Below, piece by piece: positions 1 to 6,752 of a DNA stretch of 19,103 bases; positions within the stretch are counted from its first letter, which is position 1; each line of letters opens with the position of its first letter. This stretch comes from Pseudomonadota bacterium (GTDB lineage Bacteria > Pseudomonadota > Gammaproteobacteria > Xanthomonadales > Xanthomonadaceae). The notes beneath the pieces are model-generated. The model did no database searches, had not been told where the DNA came from, and saw only the letters and a program-made list of their open reading frames with translations. A program made the position numbers and the translations under genes. The stretch covers positions 1-19,103 of the forward strand of contig JAEZCF010000045.1 in the NCBI GenBank assembly GCA_023430045.1, given 5' to 3'.

Positions 1-124
1 ACCCATCAGAGGCAGGTACTCACCCACCAGAGCCGGGTACTCAGCCATCAGGGGCAGGTACTCACTCATCAGGGCCGGATGGTCACCCACCAGCCAGGCT
101 GTCACCAATCAGAGCCGGGTGCTC
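1..124. repeat. 21-bp degenerate tandem repeat
   Basis: About six head-to-tail units of 21 bp (one of 19 bp) start at 1, 22, 43, 64, 85 and 104, with a consensus close to ACCCATCAGRGCCGGGTACTC. The array touches the left edge, so more copies may lie outside. The period is a multiple of three, so either strand could read as a degenerate heptapeptide, but no gene is supported here. A short hairpin (GCCCAC-ACG-GTGGGC, 125-139) follows directly. The array ends about 70 bp before folD and may lie in its upstream region. Confidence 0.8.
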
Positions 125-193
125 GCCCACACGGTGGGCGAGGGGGCCTGAATCGGGGACAATGGCGTCCCCGCCGCTGCACGCCGCCCCCCG

Positions 194-1072
194 ATGAACG
201 ATTCTGCTTCCACGCTTCCCGCCCGCATCCTCGATGGCCGCCGCATCGCCGAAGACCTGCTCGACGGCCTGAAGGTGCGCGTGGACGCACGGGTCGCCGC
301 CGGTGGCAGCCGTCCGGGACTGGCGGTGGTGCTGGTCGGAGGCGACCCGGCGTCTACTGTCTATGTGCGCAACAAGCGCCGGGCGGCCGAGAAGGTCGGC
401 ATCGAGGCCCATGATTACGACCTGCCGGCCGGTACCATTGAAGCAGAGCTGCTCGACCTGATCGACCAGCTCAACGCCGATCCGAAGATCCACGGCATCC
501 TGATCCAGCTGCCGCTGCCGGGCATCCCGGACGCACGCCGGCTCATCCAGCGCATCGATCCGCGCAAGGATGTCGATGGCTTCCATCCGGAAAATGTCGG
601 CCACCTGGCTCTGCGCGAATTCGGCCTGCGTCCGTGCACACCGCGCGGCATCACCACGCTGCTGGGCCATACCGACCAGCCGGTGCGCGGCCGCAACGCC
701 ACCATCGTCGGCGTCAGCAACCATGTCGGCCGGCCAATGGGGCTTGAACTGCTGATCGCAGGCTGCACGGTGACCAGCTGCCACAAGTTCACGCCCAAGG
801 ACGTGCTGGAACAGGCCGTGCGCAATGCCGACATCCTGGTGGTCGCTGTGGGCCGTCCGGGTATCGTGCCGGGGGAGTGGGTGAAGCCGGGCGCGGTGGT
901 GATCGACGTCGGCATCAATCGCCTGGACGACGGCCGCCTGGTGGGCGACGTGGGCTTCGAGGCCGCTGTCCAGCGTGCCAGCTGGATCACCCCGGTGCCG
1001 GGCGGCGTGGGACCGATGACCGTCGCGACGCTGATGCAGAACACGCTGGAAGCCGCCGACGCGCTGAGCTGA
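194..1072 (+). CDS. folD: Bifunctional methylenetetrahydrofolate dehydrogenase / methenyltetrahydrofolate cyclohydrolase FolD
   Basis: FolD interconverts 5,10-methylene-, 5,10-methenyl- and 10-formyl-tetrahydrofolate in the cytoplasm, using NADP(H), and so supplies one-carbon units for purine and formyl-Met synthesis. The 292-residue product has the family's usual length. The YxxxK catalytic pair is Y57/K61, the folate-site motif KDVDGF holds D128 (equivalent to D121 of E. coli FolD), PCTPRG is at 147-152, the nucleotide-binding stretch GVSNHVGRPMGLEL is at 173-186, and the C-terminal PVPGGVGPMTVA is at 267-278. The chosen ATG has no clear Shine-Dalgarno sequence, but the N-terminus ARILDGRRIAEDL fits the family start. 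The gene stands alone, with a tandem repeat before it and REP hairpins after it. Its purine link to guaBA downstream is thematic only. Confidence 0.96.
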   Translation: MNDSASTLPARILDGRRIAEDLLDGLKVRVDARVAAGGSRPGLAVVLVGGDPASTVYVRNKRRAAEKVGIEAHDYDLPAGTIEAELLDLIDQLNADPKIHGILIQLPLPGIPDARRLIQRIDPRKDVDGFHPENVGHLALREFGLRPCTPRGITTLLGHTDQPVRGRNATIVGVSNHVGRPMGLELLIAGCTVTSCHKFTPKDVLEQAVRNADILVVAVGRPGIVPGEWVKPGAVVIDVGINRLDDGRLVGDVGFEAAVQRASWITPVPGGVGPMTVATLMQNTLEAADALS

Positions 1073-1079
1073 AGCCCCG

Positions 1080-1147
1080 GTAGCGCCCGCCGATGGCCGG
1101 CGGCAACGGTGTGATGTATCGGGTTGCCGGCCAGCGGCCGGCACTAC
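1080..1147. repeat. Inverted REP pair (GTAG...CTAC), SMAG-like
   Basis: Two short hairpins face each other. The first begins with GTAG (1080-1083) and has stem 1087-1092/1098-1103. The second has a perfect 7-bp stem GCCGGCC/GGCCGGC (1126-1132/1136-1142, 3-nt loop) and ends with CTAC (1144-1147), the reverse complement of GTAG. This architecture matches the GTAG-headed REP elements known from Stenotrophomonas. It begins 7 bp after the folD stop and could act as a 3' mRNA stabiliser or terminator. Confidence 0.8.
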
Positions 1148-1170
1148 GCGTGCGAGCGCCCGACGGGTGA

Positions 1171-1193
1171 AGCCGACCTTGGGTCGGCTCTAC
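1171..1193. repeat. Single REP hairpin ending in CTAC
   Basis: A perfect 8-bp stem AGCCGACC/GGTCGGCT (1171-1178/1182-1189) with a TTG loop is followed by CTAC at 1190-1193. The stem sequence differs from that of the neighbouring pair, so it is another REP subfamily in the same folD-guaB gap. Confidence 0.7.
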
Positions 1194-1213
1194 CGGGGCG
1201 TCGCATCCTGCCT

Positions 1214-1243
1214 CTGTCATCGGACCCTGAAACAGGGTAAAAT
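1214..1243 (+). promoter_or_regulatory. Candidate guaB promoter
   Basis: A -10-like TAAAAT (1238-1243) lies 18 bp after a partial -35 CTGTCA (1214-1219). A small hairpin CCCTG-AAA-CAGGG (1225-1237) fills the end of the spacer. Transcription would start about 20 nt before the guaB start codon, giving a very short leader. The assignment rests on sequence resemblance only. Confidence 0.35.
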
Positions 1244-1267
1244 GACGCGCTTCCCCACATCTCGGGT

Positions 1268-2728
1268 ATGCCGATGCTGCGCATCCAGGCTGAAGCACTT
1301 ACTTACGACGACGTCTCGCTCGTCCCCGCCCATTCGATCGTCCTGCCGCAGGATGTCAATCTCGAAACGCGGCTCACCCGCGACCTGCGACTGAAGCTTC
1401 CCATCCTGTCGGCGGCCATGGATACGGTCACCGAAGCCCGCCTGGCCATCGCCATGGCGCAGCTGGGTGGCATGGGCATCGTCCACAAGAACCTCAGCGT
1501 GGAGCAGCAGGCCGCCGAAGTGGCCAAGGTCAAGAAGTTCGAGGCCGGCGTCATCCGCGACCCGATCACCGTGGGCCCGGAAACCACCATCCGCGACGTG
1601 CTGGCACTTACCCGCGCACGCAACATCTCCGGTGTGCCGGTGGTGGACGGTGGCCAGCTGGTCGGCATCGTCACCCACCGCGACATGCGCTTCGAGACCG
1701 AGCTCGACGATCCGGTCCGCCACATCATGACCAAGAAGGATCGCCTGATCACGGTCAAGGAAGGCGCCGCCTCCGACGAAGTGCTGCAGCTGCTGCACCG
1801 CAACCGCATCGAGAAGGTGCTGGTGGTCAACGATGATTTCGCCCTGCGCGGCCTGATCACCGTCAAGGACATCCAGAAGAACACCGATTACCCGAACGCT
1901 GCCAAGGACGTTGCCACCCGCCTGCTGGTGGGCGCGGCCGTCGGCGTGGGCGGTGATACCGACCGTCGCGTCGAAGCGCTGGTCGCCGCCGGGGTGGACG
2001 TGCTGGTGGTCGATACCGCGCACGGTCACTCGCAGGGCGTGCTGGACCGCGTCAGCTGGGTCAAGAAGCACTTCCCGCAGGTGCAGGTCATCGGCGGCAA
2101 CATCTGCACCGGCGAAGCCGCGCTGGCGCTGCTGGACAGCGGCGCGGACGCGGTCAAGGTCGGCATCGGCCCCGGTTCGATCTGCACCACCCGCGTGGTT
2201 GCCGGTGTCGGCGTGCCGCAGGTCACCGCGATCGACCTGGTTGCCGAAGCGCTGCAGGATCGCATCCCGCTGATCGCCGACGGTGGCATCCGTTACTCCG
2301 GTGACATCGGCAAGGCACTGGCTGCCGGTGCATCGACCATCATGATCGGTGGCCTGTTGGCCGGTACCGAGGAGTCGCCCGGCGAGACCGAGCTGTTCCA
2401 GGGCCGTTCGTACAAGAGCTATCGTGGCATGGGCTCGCTGGCGGCGATGGAGAAGGGATCCAAGGATCGTTACTTCCAGGACGCCTCCAGCGCCGACAAG
2501 CTGGTGCCGGAAGGCATCGAAGGTCGCGTGCCGTACCGTGGCCCGGTGGGCGGCATCATCCACCAGCTGATGGGCGGCCTGCGTGCCACCATGGGGTATG
2601 TGGGCTGCGGCACCGTCGAAGAAATGCGCAGCAAGCCGAAGTTCGTGAAGATCAGCGGCGCCGGCCAGCGTGAGAGCCACGTCCATGACGTGCAGATCAC
2701 CAAGGAACCGCCGAACTACCGCGCCTGA
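1268..2728 (+). CDS. guaB: Inosine-5'-monophosphate dehydrogenase GuaB
   Basis: GuaB oxidises IMP to XMP with NAD+, the first committed and rate-limiting step of GMP synthesis, as a cytoplasmic homotetramer. The 486-residue product has the usual bacterial length. An N-terminal half barrel (LTYDDVSLVP at 11-20) is followed by two CBS modules at roughly 97-152 and 157-213, inserted as in other IMPDHs. The catalytic loop GIGPGSICTTR puts the nucleophilic cysteine at C306. The IMP-phosphate site IADGGIRYSGD is near 336-346, and the flap region KGSKDRYFQ is at 397-405. An in-frame ATG two codons downstream (1274) is an equally good start and would give a protein beginning MLRIQAEAL. guaA follows on the same strand 123 bp later. 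Confidence 0.97.
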   Translation: MPMLRIQAEALTYDDVSLVPAHSIVLPQDVNLETRLTRDLRLKLPILSAAMDTVTEARLAIAMAQLGGMGIVHKNLSVEQQAAEVAKVKKFEAGVIRDPITVGPETTIRDVLALTRARNISGVPVVDGGQLVGIVTHRDMRFETELDDPVRHIMTKKDRLITVKEGAASDEVLQLLHRNRIEKVLVVNDDFALRGLITVKDIQKNTDYPNAAKDVATRLLVGAAVGVGGDTDRRVEALVAAGVDVLVVDTAHGHSQGVLDRVSWVKKHFPQVQVIGGNICTGEAALALLDSGADAVKVGIGPGSICTTRVVAGVGVPQVTAIDLVAEALQDRIPLIADGGIRYSGDIGKALAAGASTIMIGGLLAGTEESPGETELFQGRSYKSYRGMGSLAAMEKGSKDRYFQDASSADKLVPEGIEGRVPYRGPVGGIIHQLMGGLRATMGYVGCGTVEEMRSKPKFVKISGAGQRESHVHDVQITKEPPNYRA

Positions 2729-2740
2729 TGCGGGACGGGA

Positions 2741-2776
2741 AAAGAGGAACGAGGAAGCAGATTCCCGTTCCTCTTT
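2741..2776 (+). terminator. Strong hairpin between guaB and guaA
   Basis: A perfect 11-bp stem (AAAGAGGAACG, 2741-2751, with its complement 2766-2776) continues, after one bulged A, into GGAA/TTCC (2753-2756/2762-2765) around a 5-nt loop. That makes about 15 bp in total. The descending arm is pyrimidine-rich (CTCTTTCTCT) but lacks a clean T-run. It could terminate guaB transcripts, attenuate read-through into guaA, or stabilise the guaB 3' end. Confidence 0.65.
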
Positions 2777-2851
2777 CTCTATCTGCCGCCGCCATCCGCC
2801 GCTGGTTTCTCCTCCTGTTTTCCGTTTTCATTCCTGCATCGCCCGGGCGCC

Positions 2852-4417
2852 ATGACCAACATCCATAACGACAAGATCCTCATCCTCGATTTCGGTGCGC
2901 AGTACACCCAGCTGATCGCGCGGCGCATCCGCGAGATCGGCGTGTACTGCGAAATCTGGGCATGGGATCACGATCCGGCGGAGATTGCTGCGTTCGGCGC
3001 CAAGGGCATCATCCTGTCCGGCGGACCCGAATCGACCACGTTGCCGGGCGCGCCGGCCGCACCGCAGGAAGTGTTCGACAGCGGGCTGCCGATCCTGGGC
3101 ATCTGCTACGGCATGCAGACGCTGGCCGCACAGCTGGGAGGCGCCACCGAAGCGGCCGACCAGCGCGAATTCGGCCATGCCGAAGTGAATGTCGTCGCGC
3201 CGGATGCCCTGTTCCGTGGCCTGACCGACCATGCCGGCGATGCGCGCCTGGATGTATGGATGAGCCATGGCGACCACGTGGCCAAGGCCCCGCCGGGCTT
3301 CACCGTCACCGCCGTCACCGACCGCATCCCGGTCGCGGCGATGTCCAACGAAGACAAGCGCTGGTACGGCGTGCAGTTCCATCCGGAAGTCACCCACACC
3401 CTGCAGGGCCAGGCGCTGCTGCGCCGGTTCGTGGTCGATATCTGCGGCTGCCAGACGCTGTGGACGGCCGCCAACATCATCGACGACCAGATCGCCCGCG
3501 TGCGCGAACAGGTGGGCGATGACGAAGTGATCCTGGGCCTGTCCGGCGGCGTCGATTCGTCGGTGGTGGCGGCACTGCTGCACAAGGCCATCGTAGAGAA
3601 ACTGACCTTCGTGTTCGTGGATACCGGCCTGCTGCGCTGGCAGGAAGGCGACCAGGTGATGGCGATGTTCGCCGAGCACATGGGCGTCAAGGTGATCCGC
3701 GTGAATGCCGCCGACCGCTACTTCAAGGCGCTGGAAGGTGTGAGCGATCCGGAAGCCAAGCGCAAGATCATCGGCAACCTGTTCGTGGACATCTTCGATG
3801 AGGAATCCAACAGGCTCAGCAACGCCCGCTGGCTGGCGCAGGGCACCATCTATCCGGACGTGATCGAATCGGCCGGCAGCAAGACTGGCAAGGCGCATGT
3901 CATCAAGAGCCACCACAACGTCGGTGGCCTGCCGGAGCACATGAAGCTGGGCCTGGTGGAGCCGCTGCGCGAGCTGTTCAAGGACGAAGTGCGTCGCCTG
4001 GGCGTGGAACTCGGCCTGCCGCGCACGATGGTCTACCGCCATCCCTTCCCGGGCCCGGGCCTGGGCGTGCGCATCCTCGGCGAAGTGAAGCGCGAATATG
4101 CGGAGCTGCTGGCGAGGGCGGATGCCATCTTCATCGAGGAGCTGCGCAAGGCCGATCTGTACGACAGGACCAGCCAGGCGTTCGCGGTGTTCCTGCCGGT
4201 GAAGTCGGTCGGCGTGGTGGGCGATGCCCGTGCGTATGAGTGGGTGATCGCGCTGCGCGCGGTGGAGACCATCGATTTCATGACCGCGCACTGGGCGCAC
4301 CTGCCGTACGACTTCCTGGGCACGGTGAGCAATCGCATCATCAACGAACTGCGCGGCGTGTCGCGCGTTGTGTATGACATCAGCGGGAAGCCGCCGGCTA
4401 CGATCGAGTGGGAGTGA
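2852..4417 (+). CDS. guaA: GMP synthase (glutamine-hydrolysing) GuaA
   Basis: GuaA aminates XMP to GMP with ATP and glutamine. The 521-residue product is full length. An N-terminal class I glutamine amidotransferase domain carries the triad C85 (GICYGMQ), H177 and E179 (GVQFHPE). The ATP-pyrophosphatase domain has its P-loop SGGVDSS at 231-237. The C-terminal dimerisation domain runs to the conserved tail KPPATIEWE. The start at 2852 gives the normal N-terminus with ILILDFGAQYTQLI at 9-22; its Shine-Dalgarno is weak. The 3' end of guaA is an established integration target for genomic islands, and an integrase scrap lies about 80 bp downstream. The coding end is intact, as expected when an island regenerates the gene. 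Confidence 0.97.
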   Translation: MTNIHNDKILILDFGAQYTQLIARRIREIGVYCEIWAWDHDPAEIAAFGAKGIILSGGPESTTLPGAPAAPQEVFDSGLPILGICYGMQTLAAQLGGATEAADQREFGHAEVNVVAPDALFRGLTDHAGDARLDVWMSHGDHVAKAPPGFTVTAVTDRIPVAAMSNEDKRWYGVQFHPEVTHTLQGQALLRRFVVDICGCQTLWTAANIIDDQIARVREQVGDDEVILGLSGGVDSSVVAALLHKAIVEKLTFVFVDTGLLRWQEGDQVMAMFAEHMGVKVIRVNAADRYFKALEGVSDPEAKRKIIGNLFVDIFDEESNRLSNARWLAQGTIYPDVIESAGSKTGKAHVIKSHHNVGGLPEHMKLGLVEPLRELFKDEVRRLGVELGLPRTMVYRHPFPGPGLGVRILGEVKREYAELLARADAIFIEELRKADLYDRTSQAFAVFLPVKSVGVVGDARAYEWVIALRAVETIDFMTAHWAHLPYDFLGTVSNRIINELRGVSRVVYDISGKPPATIEWE

Positions 4418-4420
4418 GTT

Positions 4421-4464
4421 GACGTTTTTCGGGGGCTGTCGCCCTCCATCGAAAAACTTACGTC
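4421..4464 (+). terminator. Hairpin after guaA, probable terminator
   Basis: The stem GTTTTTCG/CGAAAAAC (4424-4431/4450-4457) encloses a second stem GGGC-TGTC-GCCC (4433-4444). Outer GACG/CGTC arms (4421-4424/4461-4464) extend it. It starts 3 bp past the guaA stop. There is no long downstream T-run on the + strand, so the efficiency of termination is uncertain. Confidence 0.6.
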
Positions 4465-4500
4465 GCGGCGACTATCACCGGCCAGCGGAATACGATTCAT

Positions 4501-4671
4501 AAGGCTTTTGATCGGGATGGGATGTACGTGACGGTATCGCCCAGTGGTACCGTCACCTTCCGCTACGACCACCGTCTCAACGAGACGTTGATCATCTGCC
4601 GCTACGGGCCGGCCGGCGTTTCGCTGGTGCTGCCCCGCGAGAGGCTGATCGACGCCGAGAAGGTCGTCGCC
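4501..4671 (+). pseudogene. N-terminal fragment of a tyrosine-type phage/island integrase
   Basis: The frame reads KAFDRDGMYVTVSPSG, then FRYDHRLN, RYGPAGVSL and a REKLIDAKK-like stretch (RERLIDAEKVV). This is the usual N-terminal arm-binding region (DUF4102 type) of P4-family tyrosine integrases, where 'GMYV.V.PSG...FRYDYR..G+.+.LT.GRYP..SL..AR..' is typical. The residues between RLN and ETL appear deleted. Similarity stops near residue 50, and the core-binding and catalytic domains (R...HxxR...Y) are absent. An ATG at 4522 opens a 114-codon frame to 4866, but the second half looks like random high-GC translation. The position just after guaA supports a decayed guaA-associated island. I infer that it is non-functional. 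Confidence 0.65.
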
Positions 4672-4672
4672 C

Positions 4673-4869
4673 ATGGTGGAGGCATGGATCGATGGGCGCA
4701 CGCATGTGCCGAAGCCGGTGCTGGAGGACCTGGCCATGCGGGTCCTGAGTGCTGCAGTCTGATAAGGATGCTTGCCCGTTGCTCCAAGGCGTCCTTCCCT
4801 GGCACGAGCCGTTCGTTGTCTTCGAACCCCAATCATCAGGAACCAGGGATCGACGGCGCACCTTGATTT
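4673..4869 (+). pseudogene. Frameshifted coding scraps of unknown origin
   Basis: After the integrase similarity ends, a second frame opens at ATG 4673 and runs to TGA 4760-4762 (29 residues, containing WIDGRTHVPKP and LEDLAMRVLS). A third frame then runs from GTG 4749 to TAA at about 4869 (containing CPLLQGVLPWHEPFVVFEP). Both have protein-like composition, and together they could be one gene broken by a frameshift. I do not recognise the family. They may be further debris of the island. Confidence is low that this was ever one gene. Confidence 0.25.
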
Positions 4870-4873
4870 AAGC

Positions 4874-4996
4874 ATTCCAATAGGAATCCTTATTTATCTT
4901 AAATGCTCCTATGGAAGCATTTGTCTTGAATCCGGCATGGATGTGCGATAATGGGTCCGATAGAGACCTAAAAGTCAAATTAGAGTTCCGATAGGA
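4874..4996 (+). promoter_or_regulatory. Iterated operator upstream of hipBA
   Basis: An AT-rich stretch carries four related boxes built on TTCCRATAGGA: a 14-bp near-palindrome at 4874-4887; a longer palindrome at 4901-4922 (AAATGCT...AGCATTT arms) whose lower strand reads TTCCATAGGA; GTCCGATAGAG inside a GGTC/GACC inverted repeat at 4954-4968; and TTCCGATAGGA at 4986-4996. The last box merges with the hipB ribosome-binding site. The layout resembles the multi-operator autoregulation of HipB-type antitoxins (E. coli sites are TATCC-N8-GGATA), although the motif differs. Binding by the HTH protein encoded downstream is inferred. Confidence 0.6.
4925..4952 (+). promoter_or_regulatory. hipBA promoter with extended -10
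   Basis: GATAAT (4947-4952) is preceded by TGC (4944-4946), forming an extended -10. A partial -35 CTTGAA lies at 4925-4930 with 16-bp spacing. The start point would fall near 4959, inside the third operator box, so repressor binding there would block initiation. Confidence 0.6.
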
Positions 4997-5002
4997 GTGC
5001 TA

Positions 5003-5332
5003 ATGATGGATGCGCCAATCCCCATGCCGGTTGAGCGGGCCATACAAAAGCTGGGCCACGATGTCGCTCTGGCGCGCCGGCGACGCCGTATCTCCCAGGC
5101 TTCGCTGGCCGAACGCATGGGCGCGTCCTTGTCCACCGTGCGTCGGATGGAGAAAGGCGACGTGCGCGTGCCTATCCACTTTTTCGCCCGTGCGCTGCAC
5201 GTCTTCGGTGAGATCAAGGCACTGGAAAATCTGCTGGACACGTCCAACGACGAGATCGGCCTGAGCTTGATGGACGAGCACCTGCCCAAGCGCGTGCGCA
5301 GCACATCCGGCAGCACCTCGGGAGGATGGTGA
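5003..5332 (+). CDS. HipB-like antitoxin, XRE-family HTH repressor
   Basis: This small DNA-binding protein (109 residues from this ATG) should neutralise the adjacent HipA-type kinase and repress their shared operon. The helix-turn-helix covers roughly residues 18-70, with ALARRRRRISQASLAERMGA followed by the recognition helix SLSTVRRMEKGD. The C-terminal tail is short and Ser/Gly-rich. AGGAG at 4993-4997 favours ATG 5003 (5-nt spacing) or the adjacent ATG 5006 (8-nt spacing). A GTG at 4997 overlaps that ribosome-binding site and is less likely. The stop overlaps the hipA start (TGATG), the standard antitoxin-first layout. I infer antitoxin function from gene order and the partner, not from assay. 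Confidence 0.85.
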   Translation: MMDAPIPMPVERAIQKLGHDVALARRRRRISQASLAERMGASLSTVRRMEKGDVRVPIHFFARALHVFGEIKALENLLDTSNDEIGLSLMDEHLPKRVRSTSGSTSGGW

Positions 5333-6621
5333 TGTCCACTGGTGGACGGGTCCGTCAGCAGGTTCAGGTCTGCATCGGCAAGGCGGGCCTTCCGATTGGC
5401 TCGCTCGTGTACGTGCGGCAAGGCCGCCGGGAAAACTGCGCCTTCGCCTACGACGACGCATGGCTCACCAACCCTGGCCGTTTCGGCGTCTCGGCCGACC
5501 TGCCGCTCGTACCTGGCTACCAGCCGCACAAGGCAGCTTCGCCGCACGACTCCGTATTCCACGGCACGATTGCCGATACCGCGCCGGATGCATGGGGCCG
5601 CCGCGTCATCGCCCGCGACCATGCCAAGCGCCGCAAGGCCGATCCCCGGTTGCCGGCCCTCACCGAACTGGACTACCTGCTGGCGGTGGACGACTTCAGC
5701 CGCGTCGGTGCGCTGCGCCTGCGTGATCAGGCCGGAACCTGGCAGCGCACCGTGCCCGGGGAACGACGTAAAACTCCGCCCTTGATCGAACTGGAGCATG
5801 TATTCCAGGCTAGTCGCGCAGTCGAGCGGGGGCAGGAAACCGCCGAGGATCTGCGTTATCTGCAGGGCAGGGGAACCTCGCTTGGCGGCATGCGGCCCAA
5901 GTGCACGATGGTGGATGAGGACGGCTGGCTGGCTATCGGCAAATTCCCGAGCGTGGGTGACAGCCGTAGTGTCACGCGCGGCGAAGTGCTGGCTCTGAAG
6001 CTGGCGGATAAGGCCGGTATCGATGCGGCGGCAGCGCGGATCGTGGCGCTGTCCGATGTGCCTGTGGCAGTCATCCGCCGCTTCGACCGCGACACTGCTG
6101 GTGGCCGCATTCCCTACCAGTCGGCCGCATCGTTGTTGCAGGCCTCGCGCGACGAGGACCGCAGCTACACGGAGATCGCCGATGCCATCCGCTCCCATGG
6201 CCATGCTCCCACCCAGGATGTGCGCCAGCTCTGGCGTCGGCTGTTGTTCAACCTGTTGATCACCAACGTGGACGACCACCTGCAGAATCATGGTTTCCTG
6301 CATGTGACCCATGGTCAGTGGCGGCTGGCACCGGCCTTCGACATCAACCCGTTCCCGGACAAGGAGCGGGAATCGAAGACCTGGCTGTCTGAACAGGATG
6401 GTCCAATTACGGACGTGCGGATGCTGTTGGCACGCGCATCCTATTTCTCACTGGCGAATGAAGGCGCCTTGGCGGTTCTGGCCGAGGTGCACGCCGCAGT
6501 GGCGACTTGGCGCGAGGTCGCGCTCAGCCCAGAGGTGGGCTTGCGGGCGGATGAGCTGGAGGATTTCGCGCCGGCGTTTGAGCATGAGCAGATGGCAGCA
6601 ACTGCGGCCTTGCTGAGGTGA
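5332..6621 (+). CDS. HipA-like serine/threonine kinase toxin
   Basis: HipA-family kinases phosphorylate a cellular protein (glutamyl-tRNA synthetase for E. coli HipA), stopping translation and causing dormancy until HipB binds them. The protein has 429 residues. An N-terminal subdomain (GSLVYVRQGR, then TIADTAPDAWGRRVI) leads into the conserved GTSLGGMRPK at about 181-190. The ATP-site lysine is in LAIGKFPS (K204), the catalytic loop is NVDDHLQNHGFL (starting near 312), and the metal-binding aspartate is in APAFDINP (D337). All key kinase motifs are therefore present. The start is ATG 5332, overlapping the hipB stop, with GGAGG at 5321-5325 and 6-nt spacing; the upstream ATG 5326 abuts that ribosome-binding site. 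The substrate cannot be deduced from sequence. Confidence 0.9.
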   Translation: MSTGGRVRQQVQVCIGKAGLPIGSLVYVRQGRRENCAFAYDDAWLTNPGRFGVSADLPLVPGYQPHKAASPHDSVFHGTIADTAPDAWGRRVIARDHAKRRKADPRLPALTELDYLLAVDDFSRVGALRLRDQAGTWQRTVPGERRKTPPLIELEHVFQASRAVERGQETAEDLRYLQGRGTSLGGMRPKCTMVDEDGWLAIGKFPSVGDSRSVTRGEVLALKLADKAGIDAAAARIVALSDVPVAVIRRFDRDTAGGRIPYQSAASLLQASRDEDRSYTEIADAIRSHGHAPTQDVRQLWRRLLFNLLITNVDDHLQNHGFLHVTHGQWRLAPAFDINPFPDKERESKTWLSEQDGPITDVRMLLARASYFSLANEGALAVLAEVHAAVATWREVALSPEVGLRADELEDFAPAFEHEQMAATAALLR

Positions 6622-6752
6622 CGGAAGGGGGCACTCGGTACGGGAGCCTTTCTGCTCATCTTGTCGAAGAGATCAGCCGCCAGAGATATCCGAAGCCTTG
6701 GAGCAGCATTGCCGCATCGACGTGGTATTGCCCGAAGGACGCCGCCGATACG

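Noticed and set aside
1..124. CRISPR array
   Set aside because: The repeats are directly adjacent with no spacers, are degenerate, and have no cas genes nearby.
79..414. Plus-strand frame running out of the 21-bp repeat into folD
   Set aside because: It overlaps the folD start in another frame and has no motif or ribosome-binding site; openness is explained by GC content and the in-frame repeat.
83..1144. Long open frame on the minus strand opposite folD
   Set aside because: It is antisense to a clear folD, its composition is the Arg/His/Asp-rich pattern of a high-GC shadow frame, and no family motif is seen. The same applies to the long minus frames opposite guaB (1217-2686) and guaA (2828-4300).
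4398..4417. Duplicate attachment site for the guaA island
   Set aside because: I looked for another copy of the guaA 3' end downstream and did not see one in the window. A by-eye scan is not proof of absence.
4033..4875. 280-residue minus-strand frame covering the guaA end and the integrase scrap
   Set aside because: It overlaps guaA antisense and shows no family motif.
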